A program made the position numbers and the translations under genes. Below are positions 41,501 to 53,381 of a stretch of 64,000 nucleotides of DNA, in pieces (within the stretch, counting starts at the first letter, position 1; the number at the start of each line of letters is the position of its first letter). The notes under the pieces are model-generated. The model was not told the origin of the DNA. It searched no databases and saw only the letters and a program-made list of their open reading frames with translations. The stretch is from Escherichia coli (GTDB lineage Bacteria > Pseudomonadota > Gammaproteobacteria > Enterobacterales > Enterobacteriaceae), in assembly GCA_021307345.1 (NCBI GenBank), contig CP089930.1, positions 2,852,001 through 2,916,000 of the forward strand, in the 5' to 3' direction.

Positions 41501-41885
41501 AAGCCGCCTTTTTCTACGCAAAGACGGCGAGTGGCGTTTCCCGCCGCTTGCAGCCGAACAGGCTTTACATTACCTCTCACAACTGATTGAGGGGTATCGT
41601 GAAGGAATGTCCGCGCCGTTGCTGGTGTTACCTGAAAGTGGCGGCGCATGGCTAAAAACCTGTTATGACGCGGCAAACGATGCCATGCTGGATGACGATT
41701 CCACGTTGCAAAAAGCTCGAACGAAATTCCTTCAGGCTTACGAGGGCAACATGATGGTGCGTGGTGAAGGTGATGATATCTGGTATCAACGGCTCTGGCG
41801 GCAATTAACGCCAGAGACAATGGAAGCCATCGTTGATCAGTCGCAGCGTTTCTTGTTACCGCTATTTCGTTTTAATCAATCATGA
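38517..41885 (+). CDS. recC: RecBCD exonuclease subunit RecC
   Basis: 1122-aa subunit that recognises Chi and splits the DNA strands in RecBCD double-strand break repair. Superfamily 1 helicase-like and nuclease-like folds without catalytic residues. The length equals K-12 and the frame is uninterrupted. RBS AGGAG precedes the ATG. It is followed by ptrA after 175 nt, the usual recC-ptrA-recB-recD order. Confidence 0.98.
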   Translation: MLRVYHSNRLDVLEALMEFIVERERLDDPFEPEMILVQSTGMAQWLQMTLSQKFGIAANIDFPLPASFIWDMFVRVLPEIPKESAFNKQSMSWKLMTLLPQLLEREDFTLLRHYLTDDSDKRKLFQLSSKAADLFDQYLVYRPDWLAQWETGHLVEGLGEAQAWQAPLWKALVEYTDELGQPRWHRANLYQRFIETLESATTCPPGLPSRVFICGISALPPVYLQALQALGKHIEIHLLFTNPCRYYWGDIKDPAYLAKLLARQRRHSFEDRELPLFRDSENAGQLFNSDGEQDVGNPLLASWGKLGRDYIYLLADLQSSQELDAFVDVTSDSLLHNIQSDILELENRAVAGVNLSEFSRSDNKRLLDPQDNSVTFHVCHSPQREVEVLHDRLLAMLEEDPTLTPRDIIVMVADIDSYSPFIQAVFGSAPADRYLPYAISDRRARQSHPVLEAFISLLSLPDSRFVSEDVLALLDVPVLAARFDITEEGLRYLRLWVNESGIRWGIDDDNVRELELPATGQHTWRFGLTRMLLGYAMESAQGEWQSVLPYDESSGLIAELVGHLASLLMQLNIWRRGLAQERPLEEWLPVCRDMLNAFFLPDAETEAAMTLIEQQWQAIIAEGLGAQYGDAVPLSLLRDELAQRLDQERISQRFLAGPVNICTLMPMRSIPFKVVCLLGMNDGVYPRQLAPLGFDLMSQKPKRGDRSRRDDDRYLFLEALISAQQKLYISYIGRSIQDNSERFPSVLVQELIDYIGQSHYLPGDEELNCDESEARVKEHLTCLHTRMPFDPQNYQPGELQSYAREWLPAASQAGKAHSEFVQPLPFTLPETVPLETLQRFWAHPVRAFFQMRLQVHFRTEDSEIPDTEPFILEGLSRYQINQQLLNALVDQDDAERLFRRFRAAGDLPYGAFGEIFWEMQCQEMQQLADRVIACRQPGQSMEIDLACNGVQITGWLPQVQPDGLLRWRPSLLSVAQGMQLWLEHLVYCASGGNGESRLFLRKDGEWRFPPLAAEQALHYLSQLIEGYREGMSAPLLVLPESGGAWLKTCYDAANDAMLDDDSTLQKARTKFLQAYEGNMMVRGEGDDIWYQRLWRQLTPETMEAIVDQSQRFLLPLFRFNQS

Positions 41886-42060
41886 GTTCTGTATAAAAAT
41901 TGCGCAATTCATCTGCTTACTTTATGATGCGCACCAGTCACGGACTGATGGTTATATAGACACAGGCTGACTCGTTCAGCACAAGATTATATTCTGCCGG
42001 ATGATTTTCTTTAATTTATTGAATCTGGTCGAAAAATAAAGTTGATAATGAGGTTCGTGA

Positions 42061-44949
42061 ATGCCCCGCAGCACCTGGTTCAAAGCATTACTGTTGTTTG
42101 TTGCCCTTTGGGCACCCTTAAGTCAGGCAGAAACGGGATGGCAGCCGATTCAGGAAACCATCCGTAAAAGTGATAAAGATAACCGCCAGTATCAGGCTAT
42201 ACGTCTGGATAACGGTATGGTGGTCTTGCTGGTTTCTGATCCGCAGGCGGTTAAATCGCTTTCGGCGCTGGTAGTGCCCGTTGGGTCGCTGGAAGATCCT
42301 GAAGCGTATCAGGGGCTGGCACATTACCTTGAACATATGAGTCTGATGGGTTCGAAAAAGTACCCTCAAGCAGATAGCCTCGCTGAATATCTTAAAATGC
42401 ACGGCGGCAGTCACAATGCCAGCACGGCACCATATCGCACGGCTTTCTATCTGGAAGTTGAGAACGACGCCTTGCCCGGTGCGGTAGATCGCCTGGCCGA
42501 TGCTATTGCAGAACCCTTGCTCGACAAGAAATATGCCGAACGTGAACGTAATGCAGTGAACGCTGAATTAACCATGGCGCGCACGCGTGACGGGATGCGC
42601 ATGGCGCAGGTCAGCGCAGAAACCATTAACCCGGCGCACCCAGGTTCAAAGTTTTCTGGCGGTAACCTGGAAACCTTAAGCGACAAACCCGGTAATCCTG
42701 TGCAGCAGGCGCTGAAAGATTTCCATGAGAAATATTACTCTGCCAATCTGATGAAGGCGGTTATCTACAGCAACAAACCATTGCCGGAACTGGCAAAAAT
42801 GGCGGCGGACACCTTCGGTCGCGTGCCTAACAAAGAGAGCCAGAAACCGGAAATCACCGTGCCGGTAGTCACCGACGCGCAAAAGGGCATTATCATTCAT
42901 TACGTCCCGGCGCTGCCGCGTAAAGTGCTGCGCGTCGAGTTTCGCATCGATAACAACTCGGAGAAGTTCCGTAGTAAAACGGATGAGTTGATTACCTATC
43001 TGATTGGTAATCGCAGCCCAGGTACACTTTCTGACTGGCTGCAAAAGCAGGGATTAGTTGAGGGCATTAGCGCCAACTCCGATCCTATCGTCAACGGTAA
43101 CAGCGGCGTATTAGCGATTTCTGCGTCCTTAACCGATAAAGGTCTGGCGAATCGCGATCAGGTTGTGGCGGCCATTTTCAGCTACCTCAATCTGTTACGC
43201 GAAAAAGGGATTGATAAACAGTATTTCGATGAGCTGGCGAATGTGCTGGATATCGACTTCCGTTATCCGTCAATCACCCGTGATATGGATTACGTCGAAT
43301 GGTTGGCGGATACCATGATTCGCGTTCCTGTTGAGCATACGCTGGATGCAGTCAATATTGCCGATCGGTACGATGCTAAAGCAGTAAAAGAACGTCTGGC
43401 GATGATGACGCCGCAGAACGCGCGTATCTGGTATATCAGCCCGAAAGAGCCGCACAATAAAACGGCTTACTTTGTCGATGCGCCGTATCAGGTCGATAAA
43501 ATCAGCGAACAAACCTTCGCTGACTGGCAGAAAAAAGCCGCCGACATTGCGCTCTCCTTGCCGGAGCTTAACCCCTATATTCCTGACGATTTCTCGCTGA
43601 TTAAGTCAGAGAAGAAATACGACCATCCAGAGCTGATTGTTGATGAGTCGAATCTGCGTGTGGTGTATGCGCCAAGCCGTTATTTTGCCAGCGAACCCAA
43701 AGCAGATGTCAGCCTGATTTTGCGTAACCCGAAAGCCATGGACAGCGCCCGTAATCAGGTAATGTTTGCGCTCAATGATTATCTCGCAGGGCTGGCGCTT
43801 GATCAGTTAAGCAACCAGGCGTCGGTTGGTGGCATTAGTTTTTCCACCAACGCTAACAACGGTCTTATGGTTAATGCTAATGGTTACACCCAGCGTCTGC
43901 CGCAGCTTTTCCAGGCTCTGCTCGATGGGTACTTTAGCTATACCGCTACGGAAGATCAGCTTGAGCAGGCAAAATCCTGGTATACCCAGATGATGGATTC
44001 CGCAGAAAAGGGCAAAGCGTTTGAGCAGGCGATTATGCCCGCGCAAATGCTCTCGCAGGTGCCGTACTTCTCGCGAGATGAGCGACGTAAAATTTTGCCC
44101 TCCATCACTCTGAAAGAGGTGCTGGCTTACCGCGACGCCTTAAAAACGGGGGCACGACCAGAGTTTATGGTTATCGGCAACATGACCGAAGCCCAGGCAA
44201 CAACGCTGGCACGCGATGTGCAAAAACAGTTGGGCGCTGATGGTTCAGAGTGGTGTCGTAACAAAGATGTAGTGGTTGAGAAAAAACAGTCCGTCATCTT
44301 TGAAAAAGCCGGTAACAGTACCGACTCTGCCCTGGCAGCGGTTTTCGTACCGACTGGCTACGATGAATACACCAGTTCAGCCTACAGTTCTCTGCTGGCG
44401 CAGATTGTTCAGCCGTGGTTCTACAATCAGTTGCGTACCGAAGAACAGTTGGGCTATGCCGTGTTCGCGTTTCCTATGAGTGTGGGTCGCCAGTGGGGCA
44501 TGGGCTTCTTGCTGCAAAGCAATGATAAACAGCCCTCATACCTGTGGGAGCGATACAAAGCCTTTTTCCCAACCGCAGAGGCAAAATTGCGGGCGATGAA
44601 GCCAGAAGAGTTTGCCCAAATCCAGCAGGCGGTGATTACCCAGATGCTGCAGGCTCCGCAAACGCTCGGCGAAGAAGCATCGAAGTTAAGTAAAGATTTC
44701 GATCGCGGCAATATGCGCTTCGATTCGCGTGATAAAATCGTGGCACAGATAAAACTGCTGACGCCGCAAAAACTGGCCGATTTCTTCCATCAGGCGGTGG
44801 TCGAGCCGCAAGGCATGGCTATCCTGTCGCAGATTTCCGGCAGCCAGAACGGGAAAGCCGAATATGTGCATCCTGAAGGCTGGAAAGTATGGGAGAACGT
44901 CAGCGCGTTGCAGCAAACAATGCCCCTGATGAGTGAAAAGAATGAGTGA
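42061..44949 (+). CDS. ptrA: Periplasmic protease III (pitrilysin) PtrA
   Basis: 962-aa zinc metalloprotease of the M16 family with a signal peptide (about residues 1-23, ending SQA). The inverted zinc motif is HYLEH (His88, Glu91, His92), with the third ligand Glu in NAVNAE near 169. It degrades small peptides such as insulin B chain. Its stop overlaps the recB start by 8 nt. Confidence 0.98.
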   Translation: MPRSTWFKALLLFVALWAPLSQAETGWQPIQETIRKSDKDNRQYQAIRLDNGMVVLLVSDPQAVKSLSALVVPVGSLEDPEAYQGLAHYLEHMSLMGSKKYPQADSLAEYLKMHGGSHNASTAPYRTAFYLEVENDALPGAVDRLADAIAEPLLDKKYAERERNAVNAELTMARTRDGMRMAQVSAETINPAHPGSKFSGGNLETLSDKPGNPVQQALKDFHEKYYSANLMKAVIYSNKPLPELAKMAADTFGRVPNKESQKPEITVPVVTDAQKGIIIHYVPALPRKVLRVEFRIDNNSEKFRSKTDELITYLIGNRSPGTLSDWLQKQGLVEGISANSDPIVNGNSGVLAISASLTDKGLANRDQVVAAIFSYLNLLREKGIDKQYFDELANVLDIDFRYPSITRDMDYVEWLADTMIRVPVEHTLDAVNIADRYDAKAVKERLAMMTPQNARIWYISPKEPHNKTAYFVDAPYQVDKISEQTFADWQKKAADIALSLPELNPYIPDDFSLIKSEKKYDHPELIVDESNLRVVYAPSRYFASEPKADVSLILRNPKAMDSARNQVMFALNDYLAGLALDQLSNQASVGGISFSTNANNGLMVNANGYTQRLPQLFQALLDGYFSYTATEDQLEQAKSWYTQMMDSAEKGKAFEQAIMPAQMLSQVPYFSRDERRKILPSITLKEVLAYRDALKTGARPEFMVIGNMTEAQATTLARDVQKQLGADGSEWCRNKDVVVEKKQSVIFEKAGNSTDSALAAVFVPTGYDEYTSSAYSSLLAQIVQPWFYNQLRTEEQLGYAVFAFPMSVGRQWGMGFLLQSNDKQPSYLWERYKAFFPTAEAKLRAMKPEEFAQIQQAVITQMLQAPQTLGEEASKLSKDFDRGNMRFDSRDKIVAQIKLLTPQKLADFFHQAVVEPQGMAILSQISGSQNGKAEYVHPEGWKVWENVSALQQTMPLMSEKNE

Positions 44950-47900
44950 TGTCGCCGAGACACTAGATCCTTTGCGCTTGCCCTTACAGGGCGAGCGCCT
45001 GATTGAAGCCTCTGCCGGCACAGGCAAAACCTTTACGATTGCGGCGCTCTATTTGCGCCTGTTACTTGGACTAGGCGGTTCCTCCGCCTTTCCCCGCCCA
45101 TTGACCGTTGAAGAACTGCTGGTAGTAACCTTTACCGAGGCTGCCACTGCAGAATTGCGCGGTCGTATCCGTAGCAATATTCATGAATTACGCATCGCCT
45201 GTCTGCGTGAAACCACCGACAATCCGCTGTATGCACGCCTGCTGGAAGAGATCGACGATAAAGCGCAAGCCGCGCAGTGGTTGCTGTTAGCTGAGCGACA
45301 GATGGATGAAGCAGCAGTCTTTACCATCCACGGTTTTTGCCAGCGAATGCTCAACCTGAATGCCTTTGAATCCGGCATGTTGTTTGAGCAGCAGCTGATT
45401 GAAGACGAGTCTCTACTGCGCTACCAGGCCTGCGCCGATTTCTGGCGTCGCCATTGCTACCCGTTACCGCGTGAAATTGCCCAGGTCGTCTTTGAAACCT
45501 GGAAAGGGCCGCAGGCGTTACTGCGAGATATTAACCGTTATCTGCAAGGGGAAGCGCCGGTTATCAAAGCGCCGCCGCCCGATGATGAAACTCTGGCTTC
45601 CCGCCATGCGCAAATTGTGGCGCGTATCGATGCCGTAAAACAGCAGTGGCGTGACGCAGTAGGTGAACTGGATGCGCTGATCGAATCTTCCGGTATTGAT
45701 CGCCGCAAGTTTAACCGTAGCAATCAGGCTAAATGGATAGACAAGATCAGCGCCTGGGCAGAAGAAGAGACCAACAGTTATCAGTTGCCAGAGTCGCTGG
45801 AAAAATTCTCCCAGCGTTTCCTGGAAGATCGCACGAAAGCCGGGGGGGAAACCCCGCGACATCCGCTGTTTGAGGCGATCGATCAACTGCTTGCCGAACC
45901 ATTGTCGATCCGTGATGTGGTGATCACCCGCGCATTGGCTGAGATCCGCGAAACAGTAGCGCGCGAAAAACGCCGCCGTGGCGAACTGGGCTTTGATGAC
46001 ATGCTAAGTCGGCTCGATTCCGCGCTGCGTAGCGAAAGCGGAGAGGCGCTGGCAACGGCGATCCGTACGCGCTTTCCAGTGGCAATGATCGACGAATTTC
46101 AGGATACCGACCCCCAGCAGTACCGGATTTTCCGCCGTATCTGGCACCATCAGCCGGAAACGGCGTTATTGCTGATTGGTGACCCGAAGCAGGCCATTTA
46201 CGCATTCCGTGGCGCAGACATTTTCACCTACATGAAGGCGCGTAGCGAAGTTCACGCTCACTACACCTTAGATACCAACTGGCGTTCTGCGCCGGGAATG
46301 GTGAACAGTGTGAACAAACTTTTCAGCCAGGCTGATGACGCTTTCATGTTCCGCGAAATTCCGTTTATTCCAGTGAAATCAGCCGGAAAAAATCAGGCAC
46401 TGCGTTTTGTATTTAAAGGTGAAACGCAGCCGGCGATGAAAATGTGGCTGATGGAAGGTGAAAGCTGCGGTATTGGCGATTATCAAAGTACCATGGCGCA
46501 GGTATGTGCTGCGCAAATCCGCGACTGGCTACAGGCCGGGCAGCGGGGCGAAGCATTGCTGATGAATGGCGACACCGCGCGTCCTGTTCGCGCCTCGGAC
46601 ATCAGTGTGCTGGTACGCAGCCGCCAGGAGGCCGCCCAGGTGCGCGATGCCTTAACGCTGCTGGAAATCCCTTCCGTTTACCTTTCGAACCGCGACAGTG
46701 TTTTTGAAACACTGGAAGCGCAGGAGATGCTTTGGCTGTTGCAGGCTGTAATGACGCCTGAACGTGAGAACACTCTGCGCAGTGCGTTAGCAACGTCGAT
46801 GATGGGGTTGAACGCCCTGGATATCGAAACGTTGAATGATGACGAAAATGCGTGGGATGCAGTCGTCGAAGAATTTGATGGATATCGACAAATCTGGCGC
46901 AAACGCGGCGTTATGCCGATGCTGCGGGCGCTGATGTCGGCGCGCAACATTGCAGAAAACCTGCTGGCCACGGCAGGTGGCGAGCGGCGTCTTACCGATA
47001 TCTTGCATATCAGCGAACTGCTACAAGAAGCCGGAACGCAGCTGGAAAGTGAACATGCGCTGGTACGCTGGTTATCGCAACATATCCTCGAACCCGACAG
47101 TAATGCCTCCAGCCAGCAAATGCGCCTCGAAAGTGACAAACATCTGGTGCAGATCGTCACGATCCATAAATCAAAAGGGCTGGAATATCCGCTGGTCTGG
47201 TTGCCGTTTATTACCAATTTTCGCGTCCAGGATCAGGCGTTCTATCACGATCGTCATTCATTTGAGGCTGTACTTGATCTTAACGCTGCGCCAGAAAGCG
47301 TCGATCTCGCCGAGGCAGAGCGTCTGGCGGAAGATCTGCGTTTGCTTTACGTGGCGCTGACGCGTTCGGTCTGGCATTGCAGTCTCGGCGTTGCGCCGCT
47401 GGTGCGCCGTCGTGGTGATAAAAAAGGTGACACCGACGTCCACCAAAGTGCGCTCGGGCGTTTGCTGCAAAAAGGGGAACCGCAAGATGCGGCAGGGCTT
47501 CGCGCCTGTATTGAGGCACTATGCGATGAGGATATTGCCTGGCAAACGGCGCAAACGGGTGATAATCAACCGTGGCAGGTTAATGATGTTTCTACAGCAG
47601 AACTGAATGCGAGGACGCTACAACGATTGCCCGGCGATAACTGGCGTGTCACCAGCTACTCCGGTTTGCAGCAGCGTGGTCACGGTATCGCTCAGGATCT
47701 GATGCCACGGCTGGATGTTGATGCCGCAGGCGTGGTCAGCGTCGTTGAAGAACCGACGTTAACACCGCATCAGTTCCCGCGCGGTGCGTCACCGGGGACA
47801 TTCTTGCACAGTTTGTTTGAAGACCTCGATTTTACCCAGCCGGTTGACCCGAACTGGGTGCGGGAAAAACTGGAACTTGGCGGCTTTGAACCGCAGTGGG

Positions 47901-48484
47901 AACCGGTGTTGACTGAGTGGATCACCGCTATTCTTCAGGCGCCGCTCAATGAAACTGGCGTCACTCTGAGTCAGCTTTCCGCCCGCGATAAACAGGTGGA
48001 GATGGAGTTTTACCTGCCGATTAGCGAGCCGCTTATTGCCAGCCAGCTTGATGCGCTAATCCGCCAGTTTGACTCGCTATCCGCTGGCTGCCCGCCGCTG
48101 GAGTTCATGCAGGTACGCGGCATGTTAAAAGGCTTTATCGACCTGGTGTTCCGCCACGAAGGGCGTTATTACCTGCTCGACTATAAATCTAACTGGTTGG
48201 GTGAAGACAGTTCGGCTTACACCCAACAGGCTATGGCAGCGGCGATGCAGGCACACCGCTATGATCTGCAATATCAGCTTTATACCCTGGCGCTGCATCG
48301 TTATCTGCGCCATCGCATTGCTGATTACGACTATGAGCGTCACTTTGGTGGCGTTATTTATCTGTTCCTGCGTGGCGTTGATAAAGAACATCCGCAACAA
48401 GGGATCTACGCGACCCGACCCAACGCCGGGTTGATTGACCTGATGGATGAGATGTTTGCCGGTATGACCCTGGAGGAGGCGTAA
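44942..48484 (+). CDS. recB: RecBCD helicase-nuclease subunit RecB
   Basis: 1180-aa 3'-5' helicase and nuclease. Walker A is ASAGTGKT with Lys29, helicase motif II is DEFQDTDP, and motif VI ends in LLYVALTRS. The nuclease site is near the C-terminus (FIDLVFR...LLDYKSN, Asp1067, Asp1080, Lys1082). The ATG at 44942 is chosen over one three codons upstream by K-12 length. Confidence 0.98.
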   Translation: MSDVAETLDPLRLPLQGERLIEASAGTGKTFTIAALYLRLLLGLGGSSAFPRPLTVEELLVVTFTEAATAELRGRIRSNIHELRIACLRETTDNPLYARLLEEIDDKAQAAQWLLLAERQMDEAAVFTIHGFCQRMLNLNAFESGMLFEQQLIEDESLLRYQACADFWRRHCYPLPREIAQVVFETWKGPQALLRDINRYLQGEAPVIKAPPPDDETLASRHAQIVARIDAVKQQWRDAVGELDALIESSGIDRRKFNRSNQAKWIDKISAWAEEETNSYQLPESLEKFSQRFLEDRTKAGGETPRHPLFEAIDQLLAEPLSIRDVVITRALAEIRETVAREKRRRGELGFDDMLSRLDSALRSESGEALATAIRTRFPVAMIDEFQDTDPQQYRIFRRIWHHQPETALLLIGDPKQAIYAFRGADIFTYMKARSEVHAHYTLDTNWRSAPGMVNSVNKLFSQADDAFMFREIPFIPVKSAGKNQALRFVFKGETQPAMKMWLMEGESCGIGDYQSTMAQVCAAQIRDWLQAGQRGEALLMNGDTARPVRASDISVLVRSRQEAAQVRDALTLLEIPSVYLSNRDSVFETLEAQEMLWLLQAVMTPERENTLRSALATSMMGLNALDIETLNDDENAWDAVVEEFDGYRQIWRKRGVMPMLRALMSARNIAENLLATAGGERRLTDILHISELLQEAGTQLESEHALVRWLSQHILEPDSNASSQQMRLESDKHLVQIVTIHKSKGLEYPLVWLPFITNFRVQDQAFYHDRHSFEAVLDLNAAPESVDLAEAERLAEDLRLLYVALTRSVWHCSLGVAPLVRRRGDKKGDTDVHQSALGRLLQKGEPQDAAGLRACIEALCDEDIAWQTAQTGDNQPWQVNDVSTAELNARTLQRLPGDNWRVTSYSGLQQRGHGIAQDLMPRLDVDAAGVVSVVEEPTLTPHQFPRGASPGTFLHSLFEDLDFTQPVDPNWVREKLELGGFEPQWEPVLTEWITAILQAPLNETGVTLSQLSARDKQVEMEFYLPISEPLIASQLDALIRQFDSLSAGCPPLEFMQVRGMLKGFIDLVFRHEGRYYLLDYKSNWLGEDSSAYTQQAMAAAMQAHRYDLQYQLYTLALHRYLRHRIADYDYERHFGGVIYLFLRGVDKEHPQQGIYATRPNAGLIDLMDEMFAGMTLEEA

Positions 48485-50310
48485 TGAAATTGCAAAAGCA
48501 ATTACTGGAAGCTGTGGAGCACAAACAGCTACGCCCGCTGGATGTGCAATTTGCCCTGACTGTGGCGGGAGATGAACATCCTGCCGTCACCCTCGCGGCG
48601 GCACTGTTAAGTCATGATGCCGGAGAGGGACACGTCTGTTTGCCGCTTTCACGACTGGAAAATAATGAGGCGTCGCATCCGCTGTTGGCGACCTGTGTCA
48701 GTGAAATCGGTGAGCTACAAAATTGGGAAGAGTGCTTGCTGGCTTCACAAGCGGTCAGCCGGGGAGATGAACCAACGCCAATGATCCTCTGTGGCGATCG
48801 TCTTTACCTGAATCGCATGTGGTGTAACGAGCGCACAGTGGCACGCTTTTTCAACGAAGTGAATCATGCCATTGAGGTGGATGAAGCTCTACTGGCGCAA
48901 ACCCTGGACAAACTTTTTCCAGTAAGCGATGAAATTAACTGGCAAAAAGTGGCGGCAGCGGTGGCGCTGACGCGGCGGATCTCGGTGATTTCCGGCGGCC
49001 CTGGCACCGGTAAAACGACCACCGTGGCGAAGTTGTTGGCTGCGTTAATTCAGATGGCCGACGGTGAACGCTGCCGTATCCGACTGGCCGCGCCAACGGG
49101 GAAAGCTGCTGCGCGCTTAACCGAATCGCTTGGCAAGGCTTTGCGCCAGTTACCGCTGACCGATGAACAAAAGAAACGCATTCCGGAAGATGCCAGCACT
49201 TTGCACCGATTGCTGGGTGCGCAGCCAGGTAGCCAGCGTTTACGTCATCATGCCGGTAACCCGCTGCATCTTGATGTGCTGGTGGTAGATGAAGCATCAA
49301 TGATCGATCTGCCTATGATGTCGAGGCTGATCGACGCCTTGCCCGATCATGCGCGAGTGATCTTTCTTGGCGATCGCGATCAACTGGCCTCGGTTGAGGC
49401 AGGGGCTGTGCTGGGCGATATCTGCGCTTATGCCAACGCCGGCTTTACCGCCGAGCGTGCCGGGCAGCTAAGCCGCCTGACGGGAACTCACGTTCCGGCA
49501 GGAACTGGCACAGAAGCGGCATCTTTGCGTGACAGTCTCTGCCTGCTGCAAAAAAGCTACCGTTTCGGCAGCGATTCTGGCATTGGTCAGTTAGCTGCGG
49601 CGATTAACCGTGGTGATAAAACGGCAGTGAAAACGGTTTTTCAGCAGGATTTTACTGACATCGAAAAACGGCTTTTGCAGAACGGCGAAGACTATATTGC
49701 GATGCTTGAGGAAGCTCTTGCGGGTTACGGACGTTATCTGGATCTGCTGCAAGCGCGTGCCGAGCCGGATTTAATCATTCAGGCGTTCAATGAGTACCAG
49801 CTTTTGTGCGCCCTGCGGGAAGGGCCGTTTGGCGTGGCTGGACTGAATGAGCGAATTGAACAGTTTATGCAACAGAAGCGCAAAATTCATCGTCATCCGC
49901 ATTCGCGCTGGTACGAAGGCAGACCGGTGATGATTGCCCGTAATGACAGTGCGCTTGGGTTGTTTAATGGTGATATCGGTATTGCGCTGGATCGCGGGCA
50001 GGGGACGCGCGTCTGGTTTGCGATGCCGGACGGTAATATCAAGTCAGTACAACCGAGCCGCCTGCCAGAGCACGAAACCACATGGGCGATGACGGTACAT
50101 AAATCGCAGGGATCGGAGTTCGACCATGCGGCGTTGATTTTACCGAGCCAGCGTACACCGGTAGTAACGCGAGAACTGGTTTACACTGCGGTAACCCGCG
50201 CGCGTCGACGTTTGTCTCTGTATGCCGATGAGCGTATTTTGAGTGCGGCAATCGCCACTCGTACCGAGCGACGTAGCGGGCTGGCAGCGTTGTTTGGTGC
50301 GCGGGAATAA
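48484..50310 (+). CDS. recD: RecBCD helicase subunit RecD
   Basis: 608-aa 5'-3' helicase that completes RecBCD. Walker A is [11 protein letters not shown] (Lys177), Walker B is VDEASMID, and motif VI lies in [14 protein letters not shown]. The start shares one base with the recB stop (TAATG), so translation is coupled. Confidence 0.98.
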   Translation: MKLQKQLLEAVEHKQLRPLDVQFALTVAGDEHPAVTLAAALLSHDAGEGHVCLPLSRLENNEASHPLLATCVSEIGELQNWEECLLASQAVSRGDEPTPMILCGDRLYLNRMWCNERTVARFFNEVNHAIEVDEALLAQTLDKLFPVSDEINWQKVAAAVALTRRISVISGGPGTGKTTTVAKLLAALIQMADGERCRIRLAAPTGKAAARLTESLGKALRQLPLTDEQKKRIPEDASTLHRLLGAQPGSQRLRHHAGNPLHLDVLVVDEASMIDLPMMSRLIDALPDHARVIFLGDRDQLASVEAGAVLGDICAYANAGFTAERAGQLSRLTGTHVPAGTGTEAASLRDSLCLLQKSYRFGSDSGIGQLAAAINRGDKTAVKTVFQQDFTDIEKRLLQNGEDYIAMLEEALAGYGRYLDLLQARAEPDLIIQAFNEYQLLCALREGPFGVAGLNERIEQFMQQKRKIHRHPHSRWYEGRPVMIARNDSALGLFNGDIGIALDRGQGTRVWFAMPDGNIKSVQPSRLPEHETTWAMTVHKSQGSEFDHAALILPSQRTPVVTRELVYTAVTRARRRLSLYADERILSAAIATRTERRSGLAALFGARE

Positions 50311-50317
50311 ACGTGAT

Positions 50318-50382
50318 TGCCGGATGCGACGCATGGGCGTCTTATCATGCCTACGAGTGTTATGCATGTCGCATCCGGCGAT
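50318..50382. repeat. REP/BIME palindrome between recD and argA
   Basis: TGCCGGATGCGACGC is mirrored by GTCGCATCCGGC about 60 nt on, with the usual GCGTCTTATC core: paired inverted REP units. It lies between the convergent stops of recD and argA and probably blocks read-through and 3' decay. Confidence 0.88.
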
Positions 50383-50391
50383 TTCCATCGC

Positions 50392-51723
50392 TTACCCTAA
50401 ATCCGCCATCAACACTTTGGATTTACGCTGGTAGTTGTACAACTGCTTTTTGCTCTCGGGCAGTAAATCAATATCCACTGGGGTAAATCCACGTTCCTGG
50501 AACCAGTGAATACTGCGCGTGGTCAGCACAAATAATTTGCTTAAGCCGCTCTGCTTCGCCTGAGCGGCAATGCGTTCCAGCAGAACCTCGCCCCGTGATG
50601 AACTGCGGTAATCCGGGTGAACTGCCACACAGGCCATTTCCCCAATCTTCTCTTCCGGGAAAGGATAGAGCGCGGCGCAGGCAATAGTCGTGTTATCGCG
50701 CTGAATAATGGTGAATTTGTCGATTTCCATCTCCAGCTGCTCGCGAGAACGGCGCACCAGAATACCTTGCTGCTCCAGCGGGCGAATCAACTCCAGAATG
50801 CCGCCAATATCGTTGATTGTTGCGCGACGAATCTGCTCCGCGCTTTCCATCACAATTTGCGTACCGATACCGTCACGTGAGAACAACTCTTGCAACAGCG
50901 CGCCATCTTCCTGATAACTGATTAAATGACAGCGACGAACACCACTGCGGCAGGCTTTCACCGCACCACGCAAAAAGCGCACCGTACCGGAGTTGTAATC
51001 GCCTTTCTCTTCCTGGGCTTCTACCCGCGCCTGCGCCTCGTTAGGGAAAAGTTCGGAGACAATATCGCCATCATCATTGGTGACGCCCTGTGAAGAGCAA
51101 AAACCAATCATCTTCTCGGCTTTCAGTTTGATGGCAAGTTGTGTGGCAATCTCTTCCGAGGTCAGGTTAAAGCTCTCGCCAGTGACCGAAACCGCCACCG
51201 GGCCCATCAGCACAATGGCACCGCTATCCAGTTGGCGATGAATTGCTTCTTCGTCAATCCGCCGGATGCGTCCGCTATGGCAGTAATCCACGCCATCATC
51301 CACGCCCAGCGGTTGTGCAATAATAAAATTGCCACTGACGACGTTGATATGAGCGCCCTGCAACGGCGTGTTGTTGAGGCTCATCGACAGGCGAGCAGTG
51401 ATGTCCAGTTGCAATGTCCCCGCAGCCTGCTTCACCAGCTCCAGCGTTTTGCCGTCAGTCACGCGTATATTCTTGTGGTACAGCGGTTCGTGATGATGCG
51501 CCGCCAGATTCGCGTCGATCTGTGGACGCGCGCCATAGACGACGACCAGACGGATGCCGAGGCTGTGCAACAACCCGATATCATTAACGATACTGGAGAA
51601 ATTCTCATGCTCAATGGCTTCGCCGCCGAGCATGATGACAAACGTTTTTCCCCGGTGGGTATTGATATAAGGAACCGAATGGCGGAATCCCTCGACCAGC
51701 TCGGTTTTACGTTCCTTCACCAC
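50392..51723 (-). CDS. argA: N-acetylglutamate synthase ArgA
   Basis: 443-aa enzyme for the first step of arginine synthesis. An amino acid kinase-like domain (about 1-290) binds arginine for feedback inhibition; a GNAT acetyltransferase domain (about 295-443) follows. The start is GTG at 51723 after AGAGGTGTG; an open frame extends 22 codons further but covers the operator. Two ARG boxes lie just upstream. Confidence 0.97.
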   Translation of the reverse strand: MVKERKTELVEGFRHSVPYINTHRGKTFVIMLGGEAIEHENFSSIVNDIGLLHSLGIRLVVVYGARPQIDANLAAHHHEPLYHKNIRVTDGKTLELVKQAAGTLQLDITARLSMSLNNTPLQGAHINVVSGNFIIAQPLGVDDGVDYCHSGRIRRIDEEAIHRQLDSGAIVLMGPVAVSVTGESFNLTSEEIATQLAIKLKAEKMIGFCSSQGVTNDDGDIVSELFPNEAQARVEAQEEKGDYNSGTVRFLRGAVKACRSGVRRCHLISYQEDGALLQELFSRDGIGTQIVMESAEQIRRATINDIGGILELIRPLEQQGILVRRSREQLEMEIDKFTIIQRDNTTIACAALYPFPEEKIGEMACVAVHPDYRSSSRGEVLLERIAAQAKQSGLSKLFVLTTRSIHWFQERGFTPVDIDLLPESKKQLYNYQRKSKVLMADLG

Positions 51724-51733
51724 GGCACACCTC

Positions 51734-51772
51734 TTTGCATGATTATTCGAAATTAATGTATTTTTATTCTGT
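51734..51772. promoter_or_regulatory. Tandem ARG boxes (ArgR operator) of argA
   Basis: Two 18-bp boxes, 51734-51751 and 51755-51772, separated by exactly 3 bp, as ArgR hexamers need. They match the consensus WNTGAATWWWWATTCANW at about 15 and 16 of 18 positions, and they overlap the expected promoter of argA. Confidence 0.85.
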
Positions 51773-51953
51773 TTTTTCGCCGTGTGCAAGTGCGAATTTT
51801 ACGCATGAGCAACTTTTTTATCAGTAATGCCGTGAATATAAAAAGAATGTTTACCGTTTTATAGATGACAGATTATGCGTCTTTCGCTAAAGTTTCCGGT
51901 CAAATTGGTCGTTTACTTGTTACACAGCTTAGATTTTTTTGCTCGGGAGAGGC

Positions 51954-53207
51954 ATGTCAGGATCCAATACTGCAATCAGCCGTCGTCGTTTACTGCAAGG
52001 CGCGGGTGCCATGTGGCTATTGAGCGTAAGTCAGGTCAGCCTGGCTGCGGTCAGCCAGGTCGTGGCGGTGCGCGTCTGGCCTGCGTCCAGCTATACCCGT
52101 GTGACGGTTGAATCAAACCGTCAGCTGAAATATAAGCAGTTCGCGTTGAGTAATCCTGAGCGCGTGGTGGTAGATATTGAAGATGTAAACCTGAACTCGG
52201 TGCTCAAGGGGATGGCGGCACAAATTCGTGCTGACGACCCGTTCATCAAGTCAGCACGCGTCGGGCAATTTGATCCGCAAACCGTGCGGATGGTTTTTGA
52301 ATTAAAGCAAAACGTAAAACCACAGATGTTTGCCCTCGCGCCGGTTGCCGGATTTAAAGAGCGTCTGGTGATGGATCTCTATCCGGTCAATGCGCAGGAT
52401 ATGCAAGACCCGCTGCTGGCGCTGCTGGAGGATTACAACAAAGGCGATCTCGAAAAACAGGTGCCGCCTGCGCAAAGTGGTCCGCAGCCAGGTAAGGCAG
52501 GGCGCGATCGCCCAATTGTCATCATGCTTGACCCTGGCCACGGTGGCGAAGACTCTGGCGCGGTGGGGAAATACAAAACGCGTGAAAAAGACGTGGTATT
52601 ACAGATTGCCCGCCGTCTGCGCTCTCTGATCGAGAAAGAGGGCAATATGAAGGTGTACATGACGCGTAATGAAGACATCTTCATTCCATTGCAAGTGCGC
52701 GTAGCAAAAGCACAGAAACAACGTGCTGACCTGTTTGTCTCTATCCATGCCGACGCCTTTACCAGCCGCCAGCCGAGCGGCTCCTCGGTGTTTGCGCTTT
52801 CGACCAAAGGCGCAACCAGTACTGCGGCAAAATATCTGGCGCAAACCCAGAACGCCTCGGACTTAATTGGTGGTGTGAGCAAAAGTGGCGACCGCTATGT
52901 CGACCACACCATGTTTGATATGGTTCAGTCGCTGACCATTGCCGACAGCCTGAAGTTTGGTAGAGCAGTACTGAATAAACTAGGGAAAATCAATAAGTTG
53001 CATAAAAATCAGGTCGAGCAGGCCGGGTTTGCCGTGCTGAAAGCGCCTGATATTCCCTCCATTCTGGTCGAAACGGCGTTTATCAGTAACGTTGAGGAAG
53101 AGCGCAAACTGAAAACGGCGACTTTCCAGCAGGAAGTTGCAGAGTCCATTCTTGCGGGAATTAAAGCGTATTTTGCCGATGGAGCGACGCTGGCGAGAAG
53201 GGGATGA
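51954..53207 (+). CDS. amiC: N-acetylmuramoyl-L-alanine amidase AmiC
   Basis: 417-aa periplasmic amidase that splits septal peptidoglycan. The twin-arginine signal is SRRRLLQG near residue 9. An AMIN domain (about 32-135) targets the septum. The Amidase_3 domain (about 190-412) shows [18 protein letters not shown] and VETAF zinc and catalytic residues. It is activated by NlpD and by ActS (YgeR, at 8049 here). The gene marks the left border of the accessory island. Confidence 0.97.
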   Translation: MSGSNTAISRRRLLQGAGAMWLLSVSQVSLAAVSQVVAVRVWPASSYTRVTVESNRQLKYKQFALSNPERVVVDIEDVNLNSVLKGMAAQIRADDPFIKSARVGQFDPQTVRMVFELKQNVKPQMFALAPVAGFKERLVMDLYPVNAQDMQDPLLALLEDYNKGDLEKQVPPAQSGPQPGKAGRDRPIVIMLDPGHGGEDSGAVGKYKTREKDVVLQIARRLRSLIEKEGNMKVYMTRNEDIFIPLQVRVAKAQKQRADLFVSIHADAFTSRQPSGSSVFALSTKGATSTAAKYLAQTQNASDLIGGVSKSGDRYVDHTMFDMVQSLTIADSLKFGRAVLNKLGKINKLHKNQVEQAGFAVLKAPDIPSILVETAFISNVEEERKLKTATFQQEVAESILAGIKAYFADGATLARRG

Positions 53208-53282
53208 TGTTTAATTTATCCATTCAATGAATTTATATTTAATTGAATGGATATCATTTATATGAATGTTAAACGATGATTT

Positions 53283-53298
53283 TGTGACTGCTGTCGAA
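53283..53298 (+). promoter_or_regulatory. CRP-like site before the PTS island
   Basis: TGTGA-CTGCTG-TCGAA keeps a perfect left half and 2-3 bases of the right half of the CRP consensus. TTGAAA boxes follow at 53302 and 53315, but I cannot fix the promoter. The 5' part of this gap, after amiC, is AT-rich with repeated TTGAATG/CATTCAA elements. Confidence 0.4.
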
Positions 53299-53381
53299 TA
53301 TTTGAAAGTTAGCTTGAAAAATAAGCCTAGCGTCTCTTTTATTAAAGGCAATCCAGTGTAAGGTATAGGCATTAGTTAATC

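Noticed and set aside
46678-47217. 179-aa frame antisense to recB
   Set aside because: Serine/arginine-rich low-complexity product typical of antisense frames.
51139-51756. 205-aa frame antisense to argA
   Set aside because: Shadow frame covering the argA coding and operator region; no support.
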